Shown here: positions 16,230-24,253 of the stretch, in pieces | Position numbering within the stretch: position 1 is the first letter of the stretch | Layout of the letters: the number at the start of each line of letters is the position of its first letter | Source of the DNA: a virus | Length of the DNA stretch: 35,891 nt | Reading direction: 5' to 3' (one strand) | Virus record (IMG/VR): IMGVR_UViG_3300033150_000554 | Coordinates: 1-35,891 of that record | Translations under genes and position numbers: made by a program | The notes under the pieces: generated by a model | Databases searched by the model: none | What the model was told of the DNA's origin: nothing | What the model saw: the letters and a program-made list of their open reading frames with translations, nothing else

Positions 16230-16279
16230 GCAGCGTCACGCCAGTCATAGGTATGGTAGCGAAGCTGGCGTGGCGCTGC
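16230..16279 (+). promoter_or_regulatory. 15-bp hairpin with 20-nt loop ahead of queD
   Basis: GCAGCGTCACGCCAG (16230-16244) pairs with CTGGCGTGGCGCTGC (16265-16279), with one T-G wobble. The 20-nt loop contains GGTA twice. It stands directly before the ribosome binding site of queD, with no U-tract. No preQ1 riboswitch consensus is recognisable. A similar hairpin with a 20-nt, double-GGTA loop occurs at 33226-33267. Confidence 0.5.
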
Positions 16280-16301
16280 TAATCATTAAGGAGGGTCAGC
16301 G

Positions 16302-16736
16302 ATGAAATATCAAGTGACTTATCAACATCAGTTTGATGCAGCTCATCGGTTGAAGGATTATGACGGTCCATGTGGGAACGTGCATGGCCATCGCTATGTT
16401 GTGGAGGTTACGGTAAGCGGACCGCTGAACGGGCAAGGAATGGTTATTGACTTCAACGAGCTCAAGTCCATCGTTGGTGGATACATCGACGCTAATTGGG
16501 ACCACGCACTCATCTTGTCAATCGGTGATCCAGACCGCTACAAGCTACCTGATTGGAAGCGTGTTTCGTATCTGCCGCAAGCTACTGCTGAGTGCATGGC
16601 TGCCCATTTGTTCCAAGTGGTAAAGAAACGACTGTCCCAACACCAAGCTAAGGTGGATTCTGCGCATCAAGTCAAGGTGGAGTCTGTGAAGGTGTGGGAG
16701 ACGCCTGGATGTTACGTGGAGGTGACTGATGAGTAA
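16302..16736 (+). CDS. queD: 6-carboxytetrahydropterin synthase (QueD)
   Basis: 144 residues, ATG 16302 after AAGGAGG. It has the QueD/PTPS zinc triad H15, H28, H30 and catalytic Cys24 in GPCGNVHGHRY, plus GMVIDFNELK, DHALIL, the TAECMA glutamate motif (97) and a late WETPGCYVEV. It converts dihydroneopterin triphosphate to 6-carboxytetrahydropterin, the second step toward 7-deazaguanines after GTP cyclohydrolase I (17368). The stop overlaps queE. Confidence 0.93.
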   Translation: MKYQVTYQHQFDAAHRLKDYDGPCGNVHGHRYVVEVTVSGPLNGQGMVIDFNELKSIVGGYIDANWDHALILSIGDPDRYKLPDWKRVSYLPQATAECMAAHLFQVVKKRLSQHQAKVDSAHQVKVESVKVWETPGCYVEVTDE

Positions 16737-17358
16737 GCATGGAAACCGATACTTGATAAAGGAGATTTTCTACTCCATCCAGGGAGAGGGAGTCCAAGCA
16801 GGAAGAGCCGCCGTTTTCGTTAGGTTCTCTGGGTGCAACCTCAAGTGTAGAAAGGAGCAGCAAGGATTTGATTGCGACACGGATTTCAGCGATGGCGAAG
16901 AGCTTACGCTTGACGAGGTAGAGCAGAGGATATGGGAGGAGCTGAAGGAACATGGACACGAGGAGTGGCCTAATGAGCTGTTTATTGTGTTTACTGGTGG
17001 CGAACCTGCGTTGCAGTTGGACGAGCACATGATCCGGCAGCTCTCAAGGCCGGGCGTGTTTCTTGCTATTGAAACCAATGGGACGCTACCGCTCCCTTCT
17101 GGTCTTGATTGGATTTGTGTCAGTCCTAAGAGGGGGACAAAGATTGTTGTTACCGAAGCTGACGAAGTCAAGTATGTGCTAAGCGACGGTCAGTTGCCGT
17201 TTGAGGTACCCACGAAGGCAAAGCATTGGATTGTGAGCCCGGCTGCTGAGGGTAACAAGTTGGTCCGTGACAACATTGCGTGGTGCCTCGGTATTGTGGC
17301 TGTGTGTCCCCGCTATAGGCTGAGCTTGCAGTTGCACAAGGTCCTTGGGCTTAGGTAG
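16729..17358 (+). CDS. queE: 7-carboxy-7-deazaguanine synthase (QueE), atypical Cys motif
   Basis: 209 residues. A radical SAM enzyme: EIFYSIQGEGVQAGRAAVFVRFSGCNLKC, then FTGGEPALQ (88-96), AIETNGTLP (113-121) and VSPK (131-134), all in QueE order. It makes 7-carboxy-7-deazaguanine from the QueD product. The cluster cysteines are spaced C36-x3-C40-x8-C49 (with CDTDF after C49) instead of the usual CxxxCxxC; expanded loops are known in some bacterial QueE proteins (Burkholderia has CX14CX2C), so activity is plausible. It overlaps queD by 8 nt and is followed by the folE fusion. Confidence 0.9.
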   Translation: MSKHGNRYLIKEIFYSIQGEGVQAGRAAVFVRFSGCNLKCRKEQQGFDCDTDFSDGEELTLDEVEQRIWEELKEHGHEEWPNELFIVFTGGEPALQLDEHMIRQLSRPGVFLAIETNGTLPLPSGLDWICVSPKRGTKIVVTEADEVKYVLSDGQLPFEVPTKAKHWIVSPAAEGNKLVRDNIAWCLGIVAVCPRYRLSLQLHKVLGLR

Positions 17359-17367
17359 GAGGAAATC

Positions 17368-18240
17368 ATGGAACTATCATGGAACGACGTGGATTTGCGT
17401 GCTAGAAAATTGGCTGCTAAGCTACGCGACAAGGTTGACAGTGTCCGGGCCTATGGAGTGCCTAGAGGTGGGATTTATGCAGCGATGGCGTTGCGTTGGG
17501 CTGCTCAGGCACTTGGTTTTGATTGCACGCTAGTAAACAAGCCCGAGAGTGCTAACGTCATTGTTGATGACTTGATTGACAGTGGAGCAACAAAGCTGAA
17601 GTTCCAGCGCTATGGCGTTCCGTTTGTGGCGCTGGTGGACAAGAAGGCAGAAGGTATTAATGAATGGGTAATCTTTCCGTGGGAGACTATGCAAGGGGAA
17701 ACTGGGCCGGAGGACTGTGTGCGGAGGCTGATTGAGTTTGTTGGGGATGACCCAAACAGAGAGGGATTGAGGGAAACACCTAGCCGAGTAATTCGTGCCT
17801 ACAGGGAATTGTTCGCCGGTTACGACGTCGTTAAGCTGTTTGTCGACGGCGCATGTGACGAGATGGTGGTATTGCGAGGCATTGAGTTTGTGTCGTTTTG
17901 CGAGCATCACATGCTTCCGTTCATTGGAGTTGCACATATAGCGTACATTCCAAATGGGAAAGTCATTGGTGTTTCGAAGCTGGCACGCATACTGGATATC
18001 TACACTCGGAGGTTGCAGATTCAGGAGCGGATTTGTCAGCAAGTAACGTCTGCAATTGAGAGGTTAGTGGAGCCGAAGGGCGCTGCTTGTATTTTGATTG
18101 CTAAGCACATGTGCATATCGTGTAGGGGAGTTCGGAAACAAAACACTGAAATGGTTACGTCCAGCTTGACGGGTGTCTTCAGGAATCCACAGCATTTGGC
18201 TCGGCAAGAGTTGTTGGCATTGGTGGAGATGCGGTCGTGA
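17368..18240 (+). CDS. folE: Phosphoribosyltransferase-GTP cyclohydrolase I fusion
   Basis: 290 residues. Residues 1-105 look like a type I phosphoribosyltransferase (AYGVPRGGIYAAMALRW at 28-44 and the PRPP loop VIVDDLIDSGAT at 64-75). Residues 110-290 are GTP cyclohydrolase I: DPNREGLRETPSRV, FCEHHMLPF (C178, H181), KVIGVSKLARI, RLQIQERI and HMCISCRGVRKQNTEMVTS (C249), giving the zinc triad C178/H181/C249. FolE starts the 7-deazaguanine pathway from GTP. The PRTase part might salvage or trap a purine base; that is inference. The stop overlaps dpdA (ATGA-type, 18237). Confidence 0.88.
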   Translation: MELSWNDVDLRARKLAAKLRDKVDSVRAYGVPRGGIYAAMALRWAAQALGFDCTLVNKPESANVIVDDLIDSGATKLKFQRYGVPFVALVDKKAEGINEWVIFPWETMQGETGPEDCVRRLIEFVGDDPNREGLRETPSRVIRAYRELFAGYDVVKLFVDGACDEMVVLRGIEFVSFCEHHMLPFIGVAHIAYIPNGKVIGVSKLARILDIYTRRLQIQERICQQVTSAIERLVEPKGAACILIAKHMCISCRGVRKQNTEMVTSSLTGVFRNPQHLARQELLALVEMRS

Positions 18241-19280
18241 TTATCTTTCACTCTGGATTTACTAACGTCGGGCGTGATGAGGTACCTGAGCAGCTTGACG
18301 CAAGGGCAAGCGTGCTGCTCACAATGTTTTACCACCAAAAGAAGCCGGATAAAACATGGCGCATTGAGTGGATGATCAACAAGCGTCGTACCGGCGAGTG
18401 GAAAGGGCAGTTGTTTTTAGACTCAGGCGCATTCTCACAAATGGTTGCAGCCAAGAAGATAGCAGCGGCTGGTGGGTCCAGATGGAGTTACTTCAACACG
18501 GATGAGTTTTGGGACTACTTGCGACGTTACGCCGAGTTCGTGAAACGCTATGAGCACGTGGTTGATTACTATGCCAACCTCGATGTCATACAGAACCCGG
18601 AGCTGACGTATCGCAATCAAAAGGTTTTGGAAAACGAGTATGGATTGAAACCCATGCCCGTAGTTCACTATCCGGCTCCGATTGAGTGGATAGAGCGGTA
18701 CGTTAATGAGGGTTACAATTTGATTGGCCTTGGCATGGGAGGGATGGAAAGGAATATCTCCAGGGAGCAGTGGATACAACGCTGCTTTGATTGTGTAAGC
18801 AACTCATCTGGAGTGCCTACTGTAAAGTTTCATGGCTTTGGAATTGGCGGTCATAGGTTTATGTTTTCCTTCCCGTGGTGGTCCATAGATTCGACGTCAT
18901 GGTTAATGGCGGGAATGAATGGAAGCATTCTAATGCCTAGGAAGGTGGGAGGGACATATGACTTTTGCAAGCCGCCGTGCCGAATAGCAACGTCTGTGTC
19001 CTCATCAACGAAGAGCGAAAGGAACAGACATTACTTCAACCTGAGTGAGCCGTCCAAGCGAAAGGTGAGGGAATGGCTGGATTACATTGGAGTTCCATTG
19101 GGTGAAGTGGAGGATGGCAAGGTTGTCAAGGAAGGTGTTGTAGGACATTTCCTTTACCGACTTAAGGCAAACCTCCGTTACTCGCTGCTTGTGGAGAGGT
19201 CTTTGCCCGAATGGCCCAATACGTGTGCTAGTAGGAAACGGGTTCCGGAGTTCAGTTTGCTAGAGAAAGGAGGTGCGTGA
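18237..19280 (+). CDS. dpdA: DpdA-type DNA 7-deazaguanine transglycosylase
   Basis: 347 residues, similar to tRNA-guanine transglycosylase but of the phage DpdA type: [10 protein letters not shown] (60-69, key Asp62), [12 protein letters not shown] (110-121), [10 protein letters not shown] (160-169), [10 protein letters not shown] (196-205) and WWSIDSTSW (214-222). DpdA enzymes replace guanine in DNA by a 7-deazaguanine base. The upstream folE, queD and queE supply the precursor; no queC is present in the window. Base replacement protects phage DNA from restriction. TGATG links it to csrA. Confidence 0.9.
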   Translation: MIIFHSGFTNVGRDEVPEQLDARASVLLTMFYHQKKPDKTWRIEWMINKRRTGEWKGQLFLDSGAFSQMVAAKKIAAAGGSRWSYFNTDEFWDYLRRYAEFVKRYEHVVDYYANLDVIQNPELTYRNQKVLENEYGLKPMPVVHYPAPIEWIERYVNEGYNLIGLGMGGMERNISREQWIQRCFDCVSNSSGVPTVKFHGFGIGGHRFMFSFPWWSIDSTSWLMAGMNGSILMPRKVGGTYDFCKPPCRIATSVSSSTKSERNRHYFNLSEPSKRKVREWLDYIGVPLGEVEDGKVVKEGVVGHFLYRLKANLRYSLLVERSLPEWPNTCASRKRVPEFSLLEKGGA

Positions 19281-19480
19281 TGTTGGTGCTTTCGCGCAAG
19301 CAAGGACAAGAGATTGTGATTGGTGACAACATCCGAATTGTGGTGTTGACGTGCGAGGGGACAGTACGGTTGGGGATTGAAGCCCCGAAGGAAGTAGAGA
19401 TTCACCGGCTCGAGGTAAAGCGAGCACAGGAGCGCATGAGAAAGAGTAGTGAGGACGCTTCCGAGTCCACTAACAAGTGA
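19280..19480 (+). CDS. csrA: CsrA-family RNA-binding regulator
   Basis: 66 residues from ATG 19280 (AAAGGAGG upstream; GTG 19277 is rejected). [41 protein letters not shown] cover the full CsrA/RsmA fold including the RNA-binding R-x-G-I-E-A-P-x-E-V/I and H-R segments; the tail is charged. CsrA dimers bind GGA-containing hairpins near ribosome binding sites. In the leader of the next gene there are GGAGG and GGGAG motifs near a hairpin. A phage copy could retune host or phage translation (inference). Confidence 0.92.
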   Translation: MLVLSRKQGQEIVIGDNIRIVVLTCEGTVRLGIEAPKEVEIHRLEVKRAQERMRKSSEDASESTNK

Positions 19481-19536
19481 GACGTCCCTGATGGGTCGTT
19501 GGGAGGTATTGTTCTCTAACTTCAGGGAGAGTGCAT

Positions 19537-20565
19537 ATGAAACGGGATGAACTTTTGAAGGGCTTGCAAGCAGTGAGTGTTGGTATGGTTTCCGGATCCC
19601 TGTTGGAGCATTCGGATTGCTTCCACTTCAGGGATGGATTCGTTTACATGTTCAGCGATGAGGTTGTGTGCCGGGCGCCCTTGCCGCAGAATGCTGATAT
19701 TGTTGGAGCTGTTCCTGCGTCTCCGTTACTTAAATCCCTGTCCAGTTTGCCTGATGAGGAGATAGACATCGGCGTGAAGGATGGGGAGCTGAGGGTAGTA
19801 GCAAAAAGCTCGTACATCAAAAGGAAATCGAAGCTGGTGCCCTCAAGGCAGTTTGGCTTGGCATGCCATTCGGATGCTGAGTTTCCTTTCCCGTCCGTAA
19901 TGGGCGATGTTGAATGGATGCCACTTGAATCCGGAACGATGGAGAAGTTGGAGGTAGTGGGGAGCTGTGCTAGTAGGGATGAGGCACGTTTCCTGCTTAC
20001 GTGCGTCCATCTGACTCCGGACTATGCCGAGGCGTCTGACGACACCCAAATATGCCGCGCCATGTTGCCAATGAAGGTGGATGCTGTTGTTCGGTGGGAG
20101 TCATTGAGTAGGGTATGCCGCTTCGGTGCGGTTGCCGTTGGTGATTCGGACGAGTGGTTGCACTTCGCAGCTGACAACGACAGAGGCATGCGGATTGCTA
20201 TACGGAAGCACAACCAAGAATATCCCAGTTTGGACAAGTTCCTTAACCGCGATGGAAAGAAGGTTGCGTTGCCTGAGGGACTGGGTAATGCTGTTGATCG
20301 AGCTGATGTGTTTTTGTCAGCCGCGTCCGGAGACCCTGTTGTGTCTGTTCAGTTTAGGGGGAACATGGTGGTTCTGAGTGCCAGCTCCGACATTGGGTGG
20401 TACAAGGAAGCGCACCAAATCAAATGGGGAGGGGAGCCCTGTTCGTTTCTTATATCCTCCAAGGTTCTGCGGAACATTGTCAACCGTAGCAAAGAGTGTG
20501 AGCTGGGAAGTGGTTGGATCAAGGTGAAGTGGGACGAGTTTACTTTCCTTGGTGCTACGGGTTGA
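19537..20565 (+). CDS. DNA polymerase III beta-type sliding clamp
   Basis: 342 residues, ATG 19537 after GGGAGAG. A weakly conserved beta-clamp-like protein: VGAVPASPLLKSLSSLPDEEIDIGVKDGELRV, LPEGLGNAVDRADVFLSAA and a C-terminal SSKVLRNIVNRSKECELGSGWIKVKWDEFTFLGATG. The fold would form a ring that tethers polymerase to DNA. The neighbours (family A polymerase, clamp loader) support this. Sequence conservation is low, so the call rests on length, order and pattern. Confidence 0.65.
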   Translation: MKRDELLKGLQAVSVGMVSGSLLEHSDCFHFRDGFVYMFSDEVVCRAPLPQNADIVGAVPASPLLKSLSSLPDEEIDIGVKDGELRVVAKSSYIKRKSKLVPSRQFGLACHSDAEFPFPSVMGDVEWMPLESGTMEKLEVVGSCASRDEARFLLTCVHLTPDYAEASDDTQICRAMLPMKVDAVVRWESLSRVCRFGAVAVGDSDEWLHFAADNDRGMRIAIRKHNQEYPSLDKFLNRDGKKVALPEGLGNAVDRADVFLSAASGDPVVSVQFRGNMVVLSASSDIGWYKEAHQIKWGGEPCSFLISSKVLRNIVNRSKECELGSGWIKVKWDEFTFLGATG

Positions 20566-20568
20566 GAC

Positions 20569-21753
20569 ATGCGATTTGGTTTGGACGTAGTGTCAGTTGG
20601 CAGCGTGTCCAGGTGTGGGAAGTGTGGTCTGTGCAAGGAATGCAACACTCCTGGAATGAAGCCAACGGGCAAAGGACGCAAGGGAATAATGGTCATTGCC
20701 GAAGCTCCAGGCCGGCAGGAGGATGAGCAAGGAGTGCAATTGGTTGGCCGGGCGGGACGTTTCTTCAGGAGCGTGCTAAACGAGTTCGGCGTTGATTTGG
20801 ACCGTGATTGCTGGAAGACAAACGCCGTGTGTTGTAGGCCTCCTCGGAACCGCAAGCCAACCAATATGGAGATTCAAGCGTGCCGGCCAAACGTGTTTGC
20901 AGCGATTCGCCAATACCAGCCCAAGGTTATCCTGTTGTTGGGGCAGGCGGCTGTGGAGTCTGTCATAGGACAGGATTGGGGAGAGTCCGTTGGACCGATT
21001 GGTCGGTGGGTTGGTTTCTGTATCCCATCAATTGCACACAACGCTTGGATTTGTCCAACGTGGCATCCTTCATATTTACTGAGGGATGATAGCGAACCGC
21101 TCCATTTGTGGTTCAGGAAGCATATTGAGCGGGCGTTGTCGTTTAAGCGACGTCCCTGGCGCAAGCCTCCTGACTATACTTCGCTTGTGGATCGGGTTAT
21201 CGAGCCGACAGAGGCAGCTAAGCGATTGGCGAAGTTAAGAAGTCAAGGCCAGTCAGTTTCGTTTGATTACGAAACGGACAGGCTCAAGCCGGATCATGGG
21301 GAGTCTCGTATTGTGACTTGTGCTGTCAGCAATGGGAAAAGGGCTATGGCTTTCCCATGGTTGGAACCGGCTGTGAGTGAAATGAGCAAGTTGCTCAGGA
21401 GCGATGTTCCAAAGATTGGGTGGAACATTAAGTACGAGGAACGCTGGACAAGGAAGGTGTTGGGGCATGGGGTTAGGCGTTGGGCATGGGATGGGATGTT
21501 GGCGACACACGTGCTGGACAATCGGCCTGGAATAACGTCGCTCAAGTTTCAATCCTACATATGGTTTGGGCAGCCGTTGTATGACAAGGAAGTTGCACCA
21601 TACCTAGACGCTACACGGGGAAACGAGCAAAACAGGATCCGCAAGATTCCCTTGTTGTCCCTCTTGCTTTACAACGGGTTGGATGCTCTGTTCACTCACA
21701 TGATTGCGTACAAGCAGAGGCAACAAATGATGCAGGACGTGAGCAATGATTAG
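20569..21753 (+). CDS. Uracil-DNA glycosylase (family 4-like) fused to PolA 3'-5' exonuclease
   Basis: 394 residues. Residues 1-190 match Fe-S uracil-DNA glycosylases: four Cys near the start (C16, C19, C22, C25), motif 1 AEAPGRQEDEQG (44-55), TNAVCCRPPRNRKP and HPSYLLR (166-172). Residues 225-390 are a DEDD-type exonuclease: SFDYETD (D233, E235), GWNIKYE, WDGMLATHVLD (D308) and YNGLDALF (Y368, D372), as in family A polymerases. The polymerase domain is the next gene, overlapping by 8 nt. Hence PolA is split here, with the exonuclease joined to a repair glycosylase. Asp in ExoII is replaced by Glu. Confidence 0.8.
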   Translation: MRFGLDVVSVGSVSRCGKCGLCKECNTPGMKPTGKGRKGIMVIAEAPGRQEDEQGVQLVGRAGRFFRSVLNEFGVDLDRDCWKTNAVCCRPPRNRKPTNMEIQACRPNVFAAIRQYQPKVILLLGQAAVESVIGQDWGESVGPIGRWVGFCIPSIAHNAWICPTWHPSYLLRDDSEPLHLWFRKHIERALSFKRRPWRKPPDYTSLVDRVIEPTEAAKRLAKLRSQGQSVSFDYETDRLKPDHGESRIVTCAVSNGKRAMAFPWLEPAVSEMSKLLRSDVPKIGWNIKYEERWTRKVLGHGVRRWAWDGMLATHVLDNRPGITSLKFQSYIWFGQPLYDKEVAPYLDATRGNEQNRIRKIPLLSLLLYNGLDALFTHMIAYKQRQQMMQDVSND

Positions 21754-23089
21754 ACTGGTGTCGAAGGACGCATATCAACTGGTTCACCAGGGAACTCTTG
21801 CATTGGCTGAAGTGGAGCGTCATGGTCTTAGAATTGACACCCAATGGCTGGATGCTTCAATTAAAAGGGTGAGCGAACAGCAGCGTAAGTTGGAAGCTCA
21901 GCTCAAGACCAGCGATGTTTGGAAGGAATGGAAGAAAAGGTTTGGCGCAAGGGCTTCGCTGTCGAGCCGGGCCCAGTTAGGAACCATTTTGTTTGACGTG
22001 TTGGGTATAGAATGCCCGGAGTACACCAAGACAGGCAGGCCGAAAACGAGCGAGGACGTGCTTGAGTCAGTGGAGCTGCCGTTTGTGAAGGATTACTTGA
22101 AGCTCGAAAAGCTGCGCAAGCTCTATTCAACCTACCTAATGGGGTTAAAGCATGAAGTGCAAGATGGGTATCTACATCCGTCTTACAACTTGCATTTGGC
22201 CCGCAGCTTTCGCTCATCGTGTGACAAGCCAAACTTCCAGAACATCCCCATCCGTGATAAGGAAATTGGGAAACTGGTGCGGAGGTGCTTTGTGCCACGT
22301 CCTGGTCGTGTCTTGGTAGAAGTGGATTATTCGGGGCACGAGTTTCGGATTGCTGCGTGCCATTGGCGTGACAAGCGCATGGTGAGCTATGCAAGCGACT
22401 CATCGCTTGACATTCATCGGGATATGGCGGCCGTGTGTTTTGAGCTGCCGGTGGAACGTGTTTCAAAGGAGGCGCGCTTCTACGCAAAGAACCAATTTGT
22501 GTTTCCAATGCTTTATGGCTCATGGTGGAAGTCGTGTGCCCGCAATTTGTGGACGATGGTCGAAACGGCTGGGATAAAGACGGCGGACGGCGTCCCAATC
22601 AGGGAGCATTTGGAGTCCGTGGGAATTCATACATTCGAGGATTTTGAAAGACATATTGAGTATGCTGAGGGAAAGTTCAAGGAGCATTTTCCGCAGTGGA
22701 CTGAGCGCAGCGAGATATGGTGGAACGCCTATGTCAAGCGTGGTGGGTTTCGCGTGGCAACAGGGTTTTGGTTGTCAGGTGTGTATTCACGCAATCAGGT
22801 AATGAACATGCCAATACAGGGGCCAGCGTTTCACTGTCTGCTATGGTCGCTGATCCAACTTGTGCGTGAGTTGAGGAAGCGACGCATGCGAACTGTTGTC
22901 GTTGGGCAAATACATGACAGCATTCTTGCTGACGTGTGTAAGGAGGAGCTGGACGACTACTTGGCGATGGTGAAACGTATAATGGAAGGGGACGTAAGGC
23001 GTCACTGGCCGTGGATTGTTGTTCCGCTCAAAATTGAAGCAATGGTGGCGGAAAACAACTGGTTTGAAAAGCATGAGGTGGAGATATGA
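21746..23089 (+). CDS. Phage-type family A DNA polymerase, polymerase domain
   Basis: 447 residues. Motif A VEVDYSGHEFRIAA (D194, E199), motif B RFYAKNQFVFPMLYGS (R244, K248, F253, Y257) with one extra residue between K and F compared with E. coli Pol I, motif C GQIHDSILAD (H390, D391; the usual Glu is Ser392). An SRNPNFQNIP-like segment reads DKPNFQNIPIRD. The thumb begins about residue 90. The exonuclease is encoded separately upstream. It should be the replicative polymerase, working with the clamp and clamp loader. Confidence 0.88.
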   Translation: MIRLVSKDAYQLVHQGTLALAEVERHGLRIDTQWLDASIKRVSEQQRKLEAQLKTSDVWKEWKKRFGARASLSSRAQLGTILFDVLGIECPEYTKTGRPKTSEDVLESVELPFVKDYLKLEKLRKLYSTYLMGLKHEVQDGYLHPSYNLHLARSFRSSCDKPNFQNIPIRDKEIGKLVRRCFVPRPGRVLVEVDYSGHEFRIAACHWRDKRMVSYASDSSLDIHRDMAAVCFELPVERVSKEARFYAKNQFVFPMLYGSWWKSCARNLWTMVETAGIKTADGVPIREHLESVGIHTFEDFERHIEYAEGKFKEHFPQWTERSEIWWNAYVKRGGFRVATGFWLSGVYSRNQVMNMPIQGPAFHCLLWSLIQLVRELRKRRMRTVVVGQIHDSILADVCKEELDDYLAMVKRIMEGDVRRHWPWIVVPLKIEAMVAENNWFEKHEVEI

Positions 23090-23550
23090 CTGTTGATGCT
23101 GTTGAATTGTATCGCAAGTATCGGCCAACAAAGTTCTCGCAAGTGTTGGGGCAGCGAGAAGCCATAGCGACGCTAGCCAACATGGGAAAACGCCGGGCCG
23201 TTCCACACTGCTTGTTGTTCACCGGACCGTCCGGAGTAGGAAAGACAACGCTCATTAGGATCTTGCGGGAAAAGCTGGGATGCAAGGAACATGATTACGT
23301 CGAAATCAATGCAGCGGAGGCGCGAGGAATTGACACGATACGGGACATTCAGCGTCGGTTAACGCTTAGTCCACTTTCTGGCCGATGCCGTGTTTGGGCT
23401 ATTGATGAGTGTCACAGGTTGACCACGGATGCGCAGTCGGCGTTGCTGAAGATCCTTGAGGATACGCCACCGACTGCTTACTTCATGCTTGCAACCACGG
23501 AGCCAAACAAGCTATTGACAACCGAACGCGATGCACGGAGATTGCACTGA
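23086..23550 (+). CDS. DnaX-like clamp loader ATPase, N-terminal part (frame broken)
   Basis: 154 residues in frame. YRKYRPTKFSQVLGQ (9-23), Walker A GPSGVGKT (47-54), Walker B VWAIDECH (103-110) and sensor I FMLATTEPNKL are all present, so this is a sliding-clamp loader subunit. The sequence diverges after NKLLTT: instead of the Ser/Arg-Cys motif (SRC) it reads ERDARRLH and stops at 23550. The missing continuation, RTRCTEIALKPLSLDDLE, is encoded one frame back (-1), from about 23523. See the next entry. Confidence 0.8.
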   Translation: MTVDAVELYRKYRPTKFSQVLGQREAIATLANMGKRRAVPHCLLFTGPSGVGKTTLIRILREKLGCKEHDYVEINAAEARGIDTIRDIQRRLTLSPLSGRCRVWAIDECHRLTTDAQSALLKILEDTPPTAYFMLATTEPNKLLTTERDARRLH

Positions 23551-24023
23551 AGCCGCTGTCGCTGGACGACCTGGAGTCACTAGTAGGAGAAATTGCAAGG
23601 AGGGAGGGTGTTGAACTCGCTGAGGAAGTGTGTGAGAAAGTTGCGCAGTTGGCGGATGGGTCTGCTCGCAAGGCTTTGGTGTTGTTACATGGCATTGTGG
23701 GAATGAAAAGCGACGAGGAGCAGCTTGAAGCTCTTGGCAAGATGGTAAGTGAGTCGCAGGCCATTGAGCTTGCTCGCTTATTGCTTAAACCAACCGCTCG
23801 ATGGGCGGAAGTAGCAAGGTTGTTGGCGTCGCTGCCTGAGCTTGAGAAGGAAACTGAGTCCGTGCGGCGATTGGTGCTGGCTTACATGTCAAAGGTAGCC
23901 GTTAAGAATCCGAGGTTTGCTGGGCGTGCCGTTGTCATAATTGATTCGTTCAGGGATCCTTTTTACGACTCTGGCGCCGCTGGGTTGATATTGGCTTGTT
24001 ACGAAGTCGTTTCACAAGGTTAG
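23523..24023 (+). pseudogene. Clamp loader C-terminal part in the -1 frame
   Basis: The -1 frame continues the DnaX reading with RTRCTEIALKPLSLDDLESL (arginine-finger region), a helical lid (VCEKVAQLADGSARKALVLL) and a C-terminal collar domain to 24023. There is no start codon or ribosome binding site at the junction, and no obvious slippery heptamer of the A-AAA-AAG type. Real gene breakage, an unusual programmed -1 shift or an assembly error could each explain it. Confidence 0.75.
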
Positions 24024-24058
24024 GTGTTTTGGTGTCCGTATAATAAAGGAGAGGAGAG

Positions 24059-24253
24059 ATGAAAGTTCGCTACGATTTGTCCAGGACGGTCAACTTGGGA
24101 AACTATGAGTCCGCCAAGATTGGCATTGGAATTGAAACGGATGTACCTGACGGATCTACGCTAGATGAGACGTTTGCGTGGATTCGTGCATGGGTAAACG
24201 ACAAGGTAGCTGAAGAGGAAGACCTTTGGACAGGTGAAGGGAGCGAGAAATGA
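24059..24253 (+). CDS. Conserved small phage protein
   Basis: 64 residues, ATG 24059 preceded by AAAGGAGAGG. KVRYDLSRTVNLGNYESAKIGIGIETDVPDG is a beta-rich pattern seen repeatedly in phage replication modules; the C-terminal helix is acidic. Function unknown. It overlaps the next gene (ATGA). Confidence 0.7.
   Translation: MKVRYDLSRTVNLGNYESAKIGIGIETDVPDGSTLDETFAWIRAWVNDKVAEEEDLWTGEGSEK

Noticed and set aside
16216-16301. preQ1 riboswitch ahead of queD
   Set aside because: The hairpin lacks the short C/A-rich preQ1-I pattern and pseudoknot tail; only a plain 15-bp stem is seen.
23500-23530. Programmed DnaX frameshift like that of E. coli
   Set aside because: No slippery heptamer or downstream stem is evident, and the position within the AAA+ domain differs from the E. 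coli site.
24039-24044. TATAAT ahead of the 24059 gene
   Set aside because: The nearest TTCACA is 22 nt away and no other -35 is recognisable.
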